From positions 16,724,385-16,788,384 of the forward strand of contig CM043870.1 in the NCBI GenBank assembly GCA_023846275.1: 64,000 nucleotides of DNA. Reading direction: 5' to 3'. Below, one piece after another: positions 23,724 through 35,670 of this stretch. Numbering within the stretch: position 1 is the stretch's first letter; the number at the start of each line of letters is the position of its first letter. Made by a program: the position numbers and the translations under genes. The notes beneath the pieces were generated by a model that saw only the letters and a list, made by a program, of their open reading frames with translations, made no database searches and had not been told where the DNA came from. This stretch comes from Vanilla planifolia. Taxonomy: Eukaryota; Streptophyta; Magnoliopsida; Asparagales; Orchidaceae.

Positions 23724-26700
23724 TGCTAAACCTCTTTTTTTCTAGCCAAGATATGTTATTTTCATCTGATTTTATTAATTAAATGGAAATAAATTCTAAT
23801 GATTAAGTTAGATTACTTATAAATATGCTTTGATGAGAACAATACAATACAATGATAGAATATTGTATGACATAACAAACAAAATTATTTAAAAGCTTAG
23901 TTGTGAATATCATACAATACAATATTGGTTAATTATATAGTACAATTTGGCAAGAGAAGTAATTGGGATGCAAGTGTGAATAGGCTAATAAAGTAAACTT
24001 TGGTCGTATAAGTATGATGATGTTATGAATGTTAAAGGTTGGACATGTCTGATAAGTTAAGAAAGAAGTTTTTGTATTTTATAATATGACCACAATATAT
24101 CATATGATATGATCTTGTATAAGAAAGAGAGAAATGTGAGAGAGCACAAAACTTGTTTAATGATCATATTAATCTAATTATACTAGTTTAGAAGGGTGCT
24201 AACATAGAGAAAAAAAGTGATATTATATTATGAAATAGCTATAGTATTAATATGATACAAAGAAAATGAATGAATTGGGTTTTATATTTGTGTTTCTTCT
24301 TATCTTAATTTTTGGAATTGAGGTTTCCTACATCTAAGAGTTGGAAACAACTTGGATAGAGGAGGTTATATTATGATAAAGGAAGTTGGACTATGTAATT
24401 ATCATGGTCTAATTCTAGTAGTGAATCTTAAAGGGAGGGATTATGGGATTGTGGTAGTTTATATATAAGATGCTATGTTAATTATCTTAACAAGCACTAG
24501 CCATCCTTCTAGCTTAAAAAATTTAGTCGAGACAAGGATGGGATCTTATCATGAATAAGAGGAGGAAGCAACTATAAGAATTGGAGGGAAATGTGAGAGA
24601 ATTCCTTGGATAAGACATTTACATGAGTAAGGTGGGATGAACCTTAAGATTACACAACTAGAGATATATATTCCTAGGATTAATCAATCAGTTATATTGT
24701 TATATAATATTGTGTTTTATGTGCAATCATGTTATGTGATTTATTCCCTCTCTTGAAACTCTTTAATAAAATGAATAAATCTAATAACAAAAACCCTATG
24801 GATTTATTAAGAACATGATTAATTCATTTTTTATTAATTCTTGAATGATCTCCATCAATTGATGTTTACGACATACATGTTTATTAATCTTCTTATCCCT
24901 AAGAGATGGTTTTGTGAACATATTTGTTAAAGTTGATATTTCTTCTTGCTATAAGAAATATATTTAAATTTTAAATTTATAAAGTGACTTATGCTAGCAA
25001 GACATGACATTCTTATTTTGTGATTAAAAACATGTTAGGTTAAGATTACTTATTGATTTCATAAATTCACATGCAGGTTAGGATTTTAGTGTAAAACATA
25101 TACGCACGTTCTTTTTACTAAAGAAAAAAAACATTTCAATTTAAATATTAGCATGATCAATGGCTCAATTATTTTTAAAATTCATGAAATTATAAGATTC
25201 AATCCATGTGATAGTGAATGCCATGATTTTGTTAACTTATCTTATATAAATTCTTAAACTAAGAATATGAAAAAATGTAAGTGAGTTTTGTTATTTTACA
25301 AAGAATCTTATGTTATATGAACGATAAATTTTATGCTTTCATGTTGATCTTTCAAAGTGTTATGCCACACATAGTATGTAACACCTAAGTTAAGTAAGAC
25401 AATCTTAGGTTTCAAACTTAAACACCTTGGCATGATAATAAAGAAGAACCATGAGACCTCGATTAATAAATTATTAAAAGCTTTTATGTATAATTAAACC
25501 TAGATGAAGATAATAGGAACTAGGATAAAAACCTAAAAATTTGTAAAACAAAAACAAAAAAGTATTCTTGCCATTGAGCATTGCCATGCCTTAGTTTAGT
25601 TTGGAAAGGTAGCAACATGGCAAGGTAAAGCCATGAAGAGGCACGAATTGGACCTTGGAATGACCTAGATGGCTTCTAAGATTAAGAGAAGCCCTAGGTT
25701 TCTAGTTGAGGAACCTAGTATAGCTTGATTAGAAGTCTTGGAAGAGGGTTAAGTTAGTTCAAAATTTGATTATACTTGCAAACATTATGTAGCATGTGAT
25801 TAAATAAGGCTTACTTGAGGAAAAGTAAAGGTGATAGCCATTATATGATTTGAGGTAATTCCTTTGATATGAATTTTATATCTTATTGGAGACTCTTAAG
25901 AGATCAATTAGTAATGATATAGGATTTGAGTGGCTTGTGATCAAAGGTTAATATAAAATTGAAATAGGATAGACTAAGTGAGTTAAAGTTAGATAGTCTT
26001 AGGTCTTGATTTATATGAAACAAAATCTATGTGTGAATCTAAGATTGGATCACAAATGATAAAACTTGGTGAGTCTTATACATTCTTGGCATATGACCAT
26101 GGGATGGAGAAGTCTTCAAGTAAAGCCTTGAATGAGGAGTACAGTGCTCAATCTAGGCCTTAATAAAAGCTTCTAGGCTCGAACAAGGGAAACTTTGCTT
26201 ATTCTTATAATGGATTAACCTTAAGCATGTTTTGGTGTTTTAAGTAAGACACTAAGTAATTCTATCGTATCTTAGGTGATAGGTTAGTACCATAAATAGT
26301 GACATGGGGGTGTGGCATGAGTGGCTTAGGAGAGAATTTGAATGAGCACACTACCTCAAACTAGATCAAATGGTAAACGAGTCATTAATAGGACTTGTGT
26401 TAACCCAAATTAATGAGTATCTTTTGAAAAGATGCTTAAAAGGTTAAAGTGAGATCATAAACTTTACAAGAGCCCAAGGGTAGCTAAATAGGCAAATGAT
26501 TCTTGGTAAGACTCCAAACAAGGCTAAGAATAAACAATAATCAATAAATAACTTCTAGATTTATTAGATGATCTAGATAGCTCAATTAAGAATTTAAAGG
26601 CAACCTTAAAATATTTTAGATGATATTTTATTCTTAGATGATTGATTAAGAGATTAGGACGAAACCCTAGGAAAACCTAAATATTGAATAGTAGTTGTTT

Positions 26701-27814
26701 AAATTAATAATAATATGATAAGTAGAGTAATCATAATGGGGCATAATATTATGATGTAATGGACCCTTTGATTTGGACCATCAAGCCATTGATGGCACAC
26801 CTTTGAAAAAAGGTTAGTTTATATGGTTACAATATATCTGGAAAAAGAGTGCTAGTTTATATGGCTATTACAATGCTTAGAAAGAAGTATTAGTTCACAT
26901 AGCTATGACACATCTTGGAAAAGCATGTTAGCTTACATGGTTATGTCACAACTTAGAAAAAGGTGCTAATTTATATGACTTTGGACCCTGACTTGGGTGT
27001 TACTTGGACTTGGAGATGTTTATATATTTTGGTGGGTCATTAGACATCAATTGGTTGCATCATTTATTAGTCTAGGTTAGACATTACATTTTAATGCTTT
27101 TTGTATGAAATATGTGATCACGATATTGATTTGATCTTGATTTAAACTTATATTATATTATTGTAGCACCTTAGATTGCATGTGTTTTTTTATAGTGTGA
27201 CTTAAGGAATCTCTATTGGGATTTGGCTCACTCCTAAGGAGGATGGAGGAGACAAGAGATTATAAAGGAGTCCATGAATTACGGAGTATTGGATTTACTT
27301 CATTCTTGTAGTTGTTACATTTGCTTGGTGGTAAGGCATTGATCAATTTTTGGTTAATTATGTAATAACTAGACATTTATATTATTTTTTTTATTTTATT
27401 ACTAAGCTTTGGTTTGTATCAAATTTATTTAATGAACTTGGATATATGCATTTTATTATCTTTTGATGTTACTTGTTTATGAATTTGGATGTTGGATAAT
27501 TTAGTTTTTGTATGTCTATTATTTACATATTGCATGATACATTTGTATCTTATATGCATCATTATAGTTGGGAAGTTACCTTAGCCTAGGGCAAATTGGT
27601 CACTTAGTCATGTAGATGACCATCTAGTATAGGAGTTTTATTCATGGTGGGTGGCACAACACAAGCTTAGAGATAAAATTTGGGGACCACAACACCCAGT
27701 TTGAGTATCAAGCCTAATGAGTGAAAGGGTGATTAGACAAATGCAATGATGGGTATAAGAGTTGTTACATATAAAGGATTTAAAAAAATTGTCCAAAAGG
27801 GATCAAGTGTATTA
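23724..27814 (+). repeat. 5' LTR of the outer gypsy element (family B, 4.1 kb)
   Basis: It starts TGCTAAACCTC (matching TGTCACACCTC of the 3' LTR with C-to-T and similar changes) and ends AGTGTATTA before the primer site. It aligns along its length with 39150-42504, except that about 860 bp (roughly 26150-27010) has no partner there. That extra part holds the minisatellite at 26805-26990. Confidence 0.85.
26805..26990 (+). repeat. Minisatellite in 5' LTR, unit about 44 bp, 4-5 units
   Basis: Repeated unit close to GTGCTAGTTTATATGGCTAT followed by about 24 bp including CA-TCTTGGAAAAAG. Members start near 26812, 26858, 26901 and 26926, with a last one near 26963. It is absent from the 3' LTR, which lacks this whole portion. 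Confidence 0.75.
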
Positions 27815-27818
27815 TAGG

Positions 27819-27831
27819 TGGGTATTAAAGC
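27819..27831 (+). promoter_or_regulatory. Primer-binding site of outer gypsy element
   Basis: TGGGTATTAAAGC lies five bases after the LTR end. Compared with the standard TGGTATCAGAGC it has one extra G and reads TATTAAAGC for TATCAGAGC: one C-to-T and one G-to-A, both deamination-type changes. Confidence 0.65.
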
Positions 27832-28225
27832 CTACATTAGAGTATAGGACATGCATAGGAATATTTGGTTTTGAATTATTAAGGTGGAGAGAGTAACTCA
27901 TAAGAACACATGATAAAAAAAATATAACTCTTATGAGATTAGTCTTTGCCTTTTAGTTACTTTGTTATGGTATTTTATTAGTAGATATGGTCAGGACTTG
28001 CAGAGTTGCTATAATAGATTCTATGGGCAGTGAGCATGTTCAAAGAGAGACCAGGATAGATCGACCAACTCAAGCCTTGACACCCTATGCATGGCTTGAT
28101 CCCTAATAGGATCACTGGTTAGAGGAATTTATGTTATTATGGACATAGGATTTTGTAAGTTATTTGGACCTAGTAGTAGCTAATGATTGGATAACATAAA
28201 ACTTGGAGTTGTTTGATATGTTGAG

Positions 28226-28670
28226 GTGCTCAATAAAGTGAAAGGTTGTTCATATAGCTCTATTTTCAATGATTGGATAGCTGCATGGTGGAATGGACAA
28301 GGTCATACTATGTTCAAGGATACCCCAAACAAAGAGGTATCAAGGGAGGATTTTATGGTTGCATTCAAAGATCATTATATACCTAATATAACTAAAGATA
28401 AAATTTGTAAGGAGTTGACCCACTAAAGAGAAAGGCTAGATGACAGTGTTAGATTGTACATCTCATTTCACCTACTTAACTAGATATGCATCTAAGCTTA
28501 TGACATGAGAGGGTCACTACTATGAGCTTTTCTTGGTTGAACTTAGGACATCACTCCACAAAGTTTTAGTGGTGACTAGATGTTATAGAGTTTGTGATTT
28601 GGTAGAGGTAGCCAAGTTAGTGGAGCAGGATGAGTGGCACATGGATGCTCAATGTGACTAATAAAAAGAA
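28226..28670 (+). pseudogene. Gypsy gag remnant (outer element)
   Basis: A 66-codon open frame (28226-28426) contains AAWWNGQG and then SREDFMVAFKDHYIP, the retrotransposon gag pattern (AxxWw...weeFkxaFxxkYvP). After a stop, RLDDSVRLYISFHLL continues it. In another frame ELFLVELRTSLHKVLVVTR and DLVEVAKLVEQDE (about 28525-28630) match the family pattern rFlxGLrpxix...xxlvexAxxxE. Gag forms the particle that packages element RNA. The zinc knuckle expected afterward is not clear. The order after the primer site is right for this element. Confidence 0.8.
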
Positions 28671-29034
28671 GAAACATTTTTGTTTTGTAACAAGAAATCA
28701 TAAAAAGAAATTAGATGAAGACAATAAGTTGGCTCTTATTCTAGCTCAGTATGTTAGTAAAAAGTAGTTAGATTAACCAATAAAATAGGCCCCAAGATTT
28801 TGACACTATGCTAGGAGCATAGAGGTGCATGTAGATATCAAGAGGATGTCTATTTTTGCTTATTTGAAGCTTGATCATAAGAAGAAATATTGTCCAAAGG
28901 GTTATTTGAACTGATTTATAGATGCTACATTGATTGGTTAGCATTCATATTTGATTCCTAGGCTGTGATCCCAATGTTACAAGATACCCTTATTATGAGG
29001 TATCCTAATTTTTTTTCTAAGGAGGTGCCTAATG

Positions 29035-29965
29035 TACTATAGATGAGAGAGCTAAAGTTTTACATTAAATTAGAGTTTTGAGCCATTCCTATTAGAAAGG
29101 AACCATATCACATGGCTTCATCACAACTTCAATAGCTTAAGGTGAAGTTGCATGACTTGTTAAGTAAGCACTTGATTAAGCCAAGTTCTTCATTATTGAG
29201 TGCTTCTATGGTCTTAGTCAAAAATAATGATGGAAATTTGTGCATGTGAGTAAACTATTAGGAATTAAATAATGTTATTATAAAAACTTATTATCTATTA
29301 CTTGTATTAATGGCTTGTTTGATCAATTGTAAGGTGCATTAGCCTATACAAATATCCATCTTTAATCTAGATATCAAAATATCAAAATTAGGGAGGAGGA
29401 TGTTCTCAAGATAGCTTTTAAGACTCAATATGGACATTTTTAGTTTACAGTCTTACCTTTAGTTTTATCTAATCCACTTATGAAATTTATTGATCTCATG
29501 AATAGTGTTTCCCAACCCTATCTTGATTAGTTTATCATTATATTTATTAATGATATTTTGGTGTACTCAAGTAGGGATCAACATATAAGCATCTCAAGAC
29601 TATGTTAGAGTTGCTTAAAGTGAAGAAACCATATTAAAAATTATACAAATGCTCCTTTGGTTGGATTTAGTTACCTTTATGGGTCATATTATTAATTTAG
29701 CATGAGTGTCAATAGATCCCAACATGGCATGAGCTATTATAGAATAGAGATTTACTATTGTTTCCAACTTTAACATCTTTTTGGGACCTTGTGTGGTGTT
29801 ATCACAAGTTTGTGCCAACCCTCTCTAAAATTGTAGCACCCCTCACAAAATTAACTAAGAAAAGACTATCTTTTTATTAGTTCAACCAATTTGAATAAAG
29901 CTTTGCTAAATTGAAAAGAAGATTGGGTTTAGCTATAGTTTTGACATTTTCTAGTGAAGACATTG
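29035..29965 (+). pseudogene. Gypsy protease-RT boundary and reverse transcriptase remnant (outer element)
   Basis: The frame starting near 29048 gives ELKFYIKLEF, AIPIRKEPYHMA, LLSKHLIKPSSSLLSASMVLVKNNDGNLCM and VNYXELNNVI. This is the Ty3/gypsy RT entry (veFxIdLxPgtxPisxxPYRMa...GfIrPSxSpwgaPvlfVkKkDGsxRxcvDYReLN). Later pieces in other frames include GHIINLA and a DIL-containing strand where the second catalytic motif should be. Several stops are present. The coding stops abruptly near 29965 at the nested family A LTR, and RNase H resumes after 37206. Confidence 0.88.
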
Positions 29966-29967
29966 GT

Positions 29968-31486
29968 TGCCATCAAGATTTTTGATGCCCAAGAGCTAGT
30001 CAGACATGTGCTAGCACTTTCAAAAAATCAAGGTATCTATTTTTCATGTGTAGAATCAAAACAGATTCTAAAATTATATTTTTTTTTAGCAAATTATTCA
30101 CACTTCTTACATAAATAAAGCAAAAAATGGCCTATTTATCCCATTTCTAATAGCTCTACTAGTCACCAATATATTTGCTGATTGCCATCGACTCGACTCT
30201 ATGATGACCTTCCCATACTGCATTCAGCCAAAAATAGTTTGAGGAATTACTCCTCCAAGCCTATTTCAAATCACTAGTTTTTGTGACTAATGAACGCACA
30301 TAAATTTGTCAATGTCTGCTGACCTGCTAGCCTTACTAGCTAGCAAAGTAGTTCATGCAACCTATGAATGCACATGAATCCTCTAATGCCATGCTAACCC
30401 ACCAATCTAACCCATTTGCAAAGTAGTTTGTGTGACCTATGAAAGCACATTAATTCACAGTCAAGCCATTAATCTTATCCTCAAGTAAAACAATTTAGCA
30501 AATCATGAGCACATATGAATCAACCAATGTTCCACCAATAATTGAACATAAAAATTGTTAATGCCATGCTTGATCCATTGACCCGTCCAGCGACACCCTG
30601 ACCCAAATTGATAACTAGCATGAATCTAGCTAATGTTGAACGAAAAACATAAGATTTTAGAAATTTTTTTGCAATAACTTTGATTGTAGATTTTTTGAGT
30701 CAAAATGATAGCTTTTCAACAAGTCTTTTGGAAATGATTTTTGACCAAAAATTTTGTATTATTATCTTCTTTATTTTATTTTTACTTTTTACTTAAACTC
30801 TTTATAAAAGAGGATATCTACTTTTTGGAAAGAATGAATTTTTCATGAGTAAAGTTTTCACTTTTGTTTTTGCATCTTATTAAGGTCGTAGGGTTGATCA
30901 GGATAAAACTTTAACATGTTGATTTGTTGGGGCTCTGATTTTGGGAGTGCAATACTGAGCATTGAAACACCATGCCACTTTACCCTCAACTCTTTTGCAA
31001 CGCTTGTTTCCATCACATAAAGTTTTTGTTTCACTTTGACATTTTATGTTTACCAGCATTTGCCACATCTGTCATCGTTAGACTTTATTCGTGAATTCTA
31101 CATATTGTTTCCTTCCCGACTATTTACATTTTGGTTTCCTTAAGTGTTTTGGACCACGTTTATGTTACTTTGGTTTTCCATGAAGTTCAATAAAGTCCTT
31201 TTAATGCTTTCAATATGTTCCCATGTGACATTTATCACAAAATCAGTTTTATCAACTCAGTCAAAGTATCTATATCTATGCCATTGAAGAGACTGTGAGC
31301 TTAGCAAATGGCATACCATTGTGTAGCTCCCAATCCTCTCTTGGCTAAGATTGCCTTAAGCAAGTATCTCTTATTCATCAACCTTTTTAAGTTTTTAATA
31401 CTTATTTTTCATATTACTTTCTTCCTAATATGTATAGGTTTATCTCCAAGCTACTCATTATAGTTGACAATGCTCGTCTATCAACA
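29968..31486 (+). repeat. 5' LTR of nested gypsy element (family A)
   Basis: It starts TGCCATCAAGATTTTTGATGC and ends CAACA. It aligns along its length with 35671-37206 and, reversed, with 4139-5695 and 16827-18386. Sub-repeats of about 75 bp occur at 30275-30560. Confidence 0.85.
30275..30560 (+). repeat. About 75-bp sub-repeats in family A 5' LTR, 4 units
   Basis: CTAATGAACGCACATAAAT (30287), CCTATGAATGCACATGAAT (30361), CCTATGAAAGCACATTAAT (30436) and ATCATGAGCACATATGAAT (30502) mark four units spaced 66-75 bp apart, with the shared phrase GCAAAGTAGTT preceding two of them. Confidence 0.8.
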
Positions 31487-31489
31487 AAA

Positions 31490-31502
31490 CTAGTATCAAG
31501 GC
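31490..31502 (+). promoter_or_regulatory. Primer-binding site of nested gypsy element
   Basis: TAGTATCAAGGCT follows the LTR end by a few bases and resembles TGGTATCAGAGCC, the initiator methionine tRNA complement used by many plant gypsy elements. Confidence 0.5.
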
Positions 31503-32203
31503 TCGATTATACTAGTTCTTGTAACATTGACAACAAAGCAAAACTAAAGTAAACCCTTTTTATTTTTTGTTGGGAGATAATCTTAAAAATAAAAAAGAGG
31601 GATACAAAAACAAAACATGGGAGTATTTCTTTTTTTTTCTAAGGGGCATAATATATGCACATGAGATTTGATAGAACTTACAACATGGAGCACCCACAAA
31701 TTAATTAAATACAAATGATTCTCTAAGACCTTTTAACTAGACTAAAACGTGGAAGCCAACCTAGAAGAATATAAATTTAGGATCACTTAAACTAAACGAA
31801 CTTCAAAGAGCCTACCATCCAAACCTAAAATAGCCAACCTACCTAATCAAATGCCCATTAGGATTAATTACCCCTTCTTGGAATGACATTGAGAAAATGA
31901 TGACAAGGTCATGATGTCCACAAAATGTGATATACTCATCTTTGAAGGTACCTTAAACCTAAAGAAACTACTAGAACCGGAAGCAACCTTGGACCACTAT
32001 TTTTAATAGTTGAGACTTAGTGAAGAATGAAAGGTTTTGTTTGCACGAATAAAGCTGGCTAAACAAACTTGGCTATTTATAAAAACCATATACACCCATT
32101 ATCAATAGAGAGGATCACCACCCATAAGAACTTTAAATGGGTTTAAGGGAATCCCAAGGTATAAATACATCCTTCTCTCCTATAATAATCAATTACTTGG
32201 TCA

Positions 32204-32205
<2 letters not shown>

Positions 32206-32236
<31 letters not shown>
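32206..32236 (+). repeat. Poly(A) microsatellite, 31 A
   Basis: An uninterrupted run of 31 A residues inside the nested element, upstream of its gag remnant. On the minus strand it creates a meaningless poly-Phe open frame. It could be slippage or the tail of a short retroposed sequence. Confidence 0.9.
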
Positions 32237-32238
<2 letters not shown>

Positions 32239-32239
32239 A

Positions 32240-32960
32240 GAGAAGTAGATTAATGAGTATATTGCCCATTTCAACAAGTATCATTTGTTGTGTGGTGTCA
32301 ATGTGGACCATTTGGTCACCCTCTTCTACTTTCAACCTGGGCTTAGAGAAGATGTGAAGATGGAATTTTTCATGCATTTCACATCTCAGAAGAAACAACA
32401 AGATTGCTAGTGAGTTTGGGCACCTCCAAAAGTTTTATTCAACAAAAAAAGTTGAACAAACACCTAATTTAATCTTTTGACCCTCCAACCCTTGACCATT
32501 CAATAGTCTCTCATCAACACTTCCCTTCCCAGCTCTATAAATAAACTCATAGCAAAATCAAATCTACCAGTAAACCAACCACTCGAAGCAACTTGTTTTT
32601 TATATAAAGGGTGAGGACATATGGCAACTCAATCCTCACATGACAAATAAGCCATATCAAGGAAGACATGTGTGAAGAATTTAATACTAGGGAAGAAAAG
32701 GAGATTGAAGAATATGTTTCTTATTCCAATCTAACTAATGAATACTTTAAGAAGCAAAAGGAGAATATTATTGAGGACATTAAACCAATTATAATTATGA
32801 GATGCATGTTCACCCAATCTAACAAAACTGAAGATTACAGATGCATCACCATTTTTCATACCTTCTTTAAACTTTAAGAAAAGGTTTGTAAAGATCATCA
32901 TAAATTATGGTAGTAGCATCATAAGTAAGGTTTGCTTCATGTTGTGAAGATAGTTTTCAT
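32240..32960 (+). pseudogene. Gag and protease remnants of nested gypsy element
   Basis: From about 32250, shifted frames give FVVWCQCGP / LLCGVNVDHLVT and then YFQPGLREDVKMEFF (family: RFxxGLrxdIkxel), the C-terminal part of gag. A 69-codon frame (32668-32877) ends DYRCITIFHTFFKL and, after a stop, continues KVCKDHH. This matches the region before the gypsy protease active site (RxxiFHTrcxxxgkvcxxIIDgGS). The active-site aspartate segment itself is not clean. Protease would cut the polyprotein. The order (after the primer site, before RT) is normal. Confidence 0.65.
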
Positions 32961-33129
32961 TTTTTTCTACTTTCATGATTTTATTTACAATTTTGTGAAT
33001 TGATGAACCTAGAATTAAGCTTGTAATCAATAAAAGATGTGTTATACAAATGGTTAGTCATGTTTTTTGACCTGTCTAACACCTAAACATGTATATGAGA
33101 ATAATGATCCAAATGCTTTGACCCTACTT

Positions 33130-33510
33130 AAGAAAATTCATGATAGTTTACTTCGATAATAGTTTAATCTTTATCTTATACCACTTAGAACACCTTAATA
33201 AGATTTGCTCTACACTTAAAGAGAATCATCTATATGCCAACCTCAAAAAATGCACCTTTATTACTAATCAAGTGAAATTTCTAGGCTTTATATTTTTGAA
33301 CAATAGCATATTGATTGATCTTAAAAAGAATAAATATATAATTGATTGGCCAATACCTTAGTTTGTTTATGATTTTTAGAGTTTTCATGGACTAAGAACT
33401 TTCTATAAGTGATTTATTAAGGGCTTTAGTATTATTATCACTATCTTTATAATTAATTATATTAAGAAACAAAATTTTGAATGGACCCCTTACTACTGAG
33501 AAAACATTTA
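33130..33510 (+). pseudogene. Gypsy reverse transcriptase, C-terminal half (nested element)
   Basis: An open frame of 73 codons (33140-33361) reads VYFDNSLIF, the catalytic motif block (family: vYfDDILIySks). One of the two aspartates is Asn here, so the site is dead. HLEHLNKICSTLKENHLYANLKKC and VKFLGFIF follow, as in gypsy RTs. After a stop come SFHGLRTFYK-FIKGFS and FEWTPYY. The N-terminal half of RT is missing between about 32960 and 33130, a deletion. Confidence 0.9.
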
Positions 33511-33534
33511 AGAAGATGAAGGGACCAAAGCATC

Positions 33535-33940
33535 TATCCTTTAACTTTTAGACATTTACATCATTTTTTAAGTATGTTATGATGCCTTAAAAGTTCAAAT
33601 AAGATGAGTCTTTAGCTAAGAAGGATAATTGATTGCCTATTTCTACAAACTTTAAATAAATCTCATAAGAAACACTCTTTTTATGATAAGAATTTTATGT
33701 GGTAGTCCAATCCTTAAGATATTGAAGACAAGACCTCTCATCTTAAGAATTTGTACTTTATTCTAACCATAAGGCTTTAAGGTATCTAAACTCATAGAAG
33801 AAGATATTACCACAACACATTAAGTATTTAGAATTTCTTCTGAACTACACCTTCATCCTTAAACATAAGCCAAGTGTAGAAATTAAGGTCACCAATGCCC
33901 TTAATAGGCAAGTGAACCTACTCACTATATTGTCAGTTTT
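33535..33940 (+). pseudogene. Gypsy RNase H remnant (nested element)
   Basis: After RT the frame gives EFYVVVQSLRYWRQ, EFVLYSNHKALRYLNS and HIKYLEFLLNYTFILKHKPS, then VEIKVTNALNRQVNLLT. These match the chromovirus RNase H pattern (EFyAvVQALrhWRhYLlpkEFvLySDHeALkyLnsQ...khaxWxeFLQxytFvlkHkxGxxNkVADALSRr). The catalytic Asp of SDH is Asn (SNH) and VADALSR reads VTNALNR, both G-to-A or C-to-T type losses. RNase H would remove the RNA strand during reverse transcription. Confidence 0.88.
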
Positions 33941-33984
33941 TGTTACTGGCTTTAAACTTTACTTGACATATACCTCGATTGCAC

Positions 33985-35490
33985 TGACATTAGATCCATT
34001 TATAAAGAATTAGTTTCTAATCTGATGAAGGCCATCCATGATTATATAATTATAGAGGGTTATCTTATTTATGAAAAATAACTATGCATAATATAAACAT
34101 CTATTAAAGATTTCTTTAGCTTGGGAGACATATGTAAAAGGACTAGCATACCATTTTGGATGAGTCAAAACCACCATAGCTATTGAAGATAGGTTTTAGT
34201 AACCAAGATTAAACCAACATGTTGCTCAGATAGTTGCTAGGTATATGACATGTGTAGTGGTCAAACATCACACCCAAAACACAAAACTTTACACTTGTAT
34301 TACTAGTATCGTCATGACTGTAGGAGGACCTTAGTATGAATTTTGTCCTTTGAATAACTTAAAACCCTTTAAAGATATGACTCTATCTTCATGGTGGTAA
34401 ATCAATTTTCTAAAATGGCTAGATTCATCCTATGCTTCAAAACTTTTGATGCTTCAACTATTCATATATTGCCCAAGACCACAGTCATAAATAGAGATGT
34501 ATGCTTCACATTGTACTTTTTAAAATCCCTTTGACATCTTATAAGAAAAAGTTAAAATTTGCCTTTGCTTATATCTTTAAAACTAATGGTCAAACTAAAG
34601 TAGTAAGTCATTGCTTAGAAAATCTATTACAATATTTGATAAGAGAGAATATAAAAATTTGAGATATCCTTTTATCATAGGCAAAGCATGCCTATAGTTG
34701 TTTCGTTAATAAGGATTAGAGATGTCTATTTCACTTTGTAATTTTGAAAAACCCTTTGCTATATTATGAAAAAAGTTAAAATTCTCATATGCTTACATCC
34801 CCAAAATTAATGGTCGAACTAAGGCAATAAATCATAGCTCTAAAAAATCTATTACAATGTTTGGTAAAAGAATACAAAAAATTAGGATATTTTTTTATCA
34901 CATGTAGAGTATGCCAATAATTTTTTCATTAATAGGTCCACAAAAATGAGCTACTTTGAAGCCTACAAAAGTACAAATCTCATAACCAAATTAACATAAT
35001 CCCATCACCCATTCAAGTATGCACATCCATCTTTGCACAAGAGTTTACACAACTTATAATGGAGGTCCACAAGAATATTAAAGTTAAAATAAACCTTAGT
35101 AATGAGTAGTAGAAGAGATTAGCTACTGCAAATTATAGAAATAAAGAATTCTTGGAAAGAGGTTATGTAATGATCTTAATCAAGTCTAAAAGTTTCCCAC
35201 TATAAATTATATAGAAGTTACATGCAAGATGCATTGGTCCATTTCAAACCTTAAAAGGTTAGACTAAATACATACTTTGTAGGTATACCATTTTACTATG
35301 ACATCAACAATACAATCAACATCTTAGATTTGGTAACTTACAATAAGCTAATCATGATTCTCAGTGATACATTGAAGCCAACATCAACACCCATCGAGAG
35401 TGAACCCTTACCTGAGTGCCCAATAATCTATCATGATAAGAAGAGTTGGCATATTGAAAGAATACTTAATGATAAACTATGCTAACTAGA
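33985..35490 (+). pseudogene. Gypsy integrase remnant with internal duplication (nested element)
   Basis: In order: DYIIIEGYLIYEK (family: yxixdGyLfkgxrLciP), GLAYHFG-VKTTIAIEDRF (GHFGxxKTxxxvxexfyWP) and VARYMTCVVVKHHTQNTKLYT (CxxCQxaK). Catalytic-core pieces follow, duplicated at 34492-34940, then the C-terminal domain IKSKSFPL...KLHARCIGPFQTLKRL and a tail TPIESEPLPECP shared with the minus-strand family A element. Integrase binds the LTR ends and inserts them. The zinc finger is degraded and stops are common. A conventional chromodomain is not clearly visible after the C-terminal domain. Confidence 0.85.
34492..34940 (+). repeat. 225-bp tandem duplication within integrase core
   Basis: Copy 1 spans 34492-34716 and copy 2 spans 34717-34940. 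Both start TAGAGATGT, share CCCTTTG-CAT-TTATGA/AAGAAAAAGTTAAAATT, then AA-TAATGGTC-AACTAA and AAAATCTATTACAAT, and end with a TTTC-TTAATA(A)GG phrase. The offset is 225 bp, a multiple of three (75 codons). The copies are clearly diverged, so the duplication is old. Confidence 0.85.
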
Positions 35491-35670
35491 AATAGGAGTT
35501 ATTAGAGATATGTTACTCATTAGAATAATTATTAGAGATACCTTGATCCCAAAGGAAAGAGTTATAACAACTAAATCCAAATATATTGGAGGCTTATGAG
35601 AGTCAATCTAGAGCAATTGATGCATCAAATATAAGTTTTCTTTCTCTAGGTTTTTGGTGAGGGCACTAAT

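Noticed and set aside
32201-32401. 66-codon minus-strand frame with a poly-Phe tail
   Set aside because: The Phe run is the 31-A microsatellite read backward. The rest is the antisense of a gypsy gag remnant.
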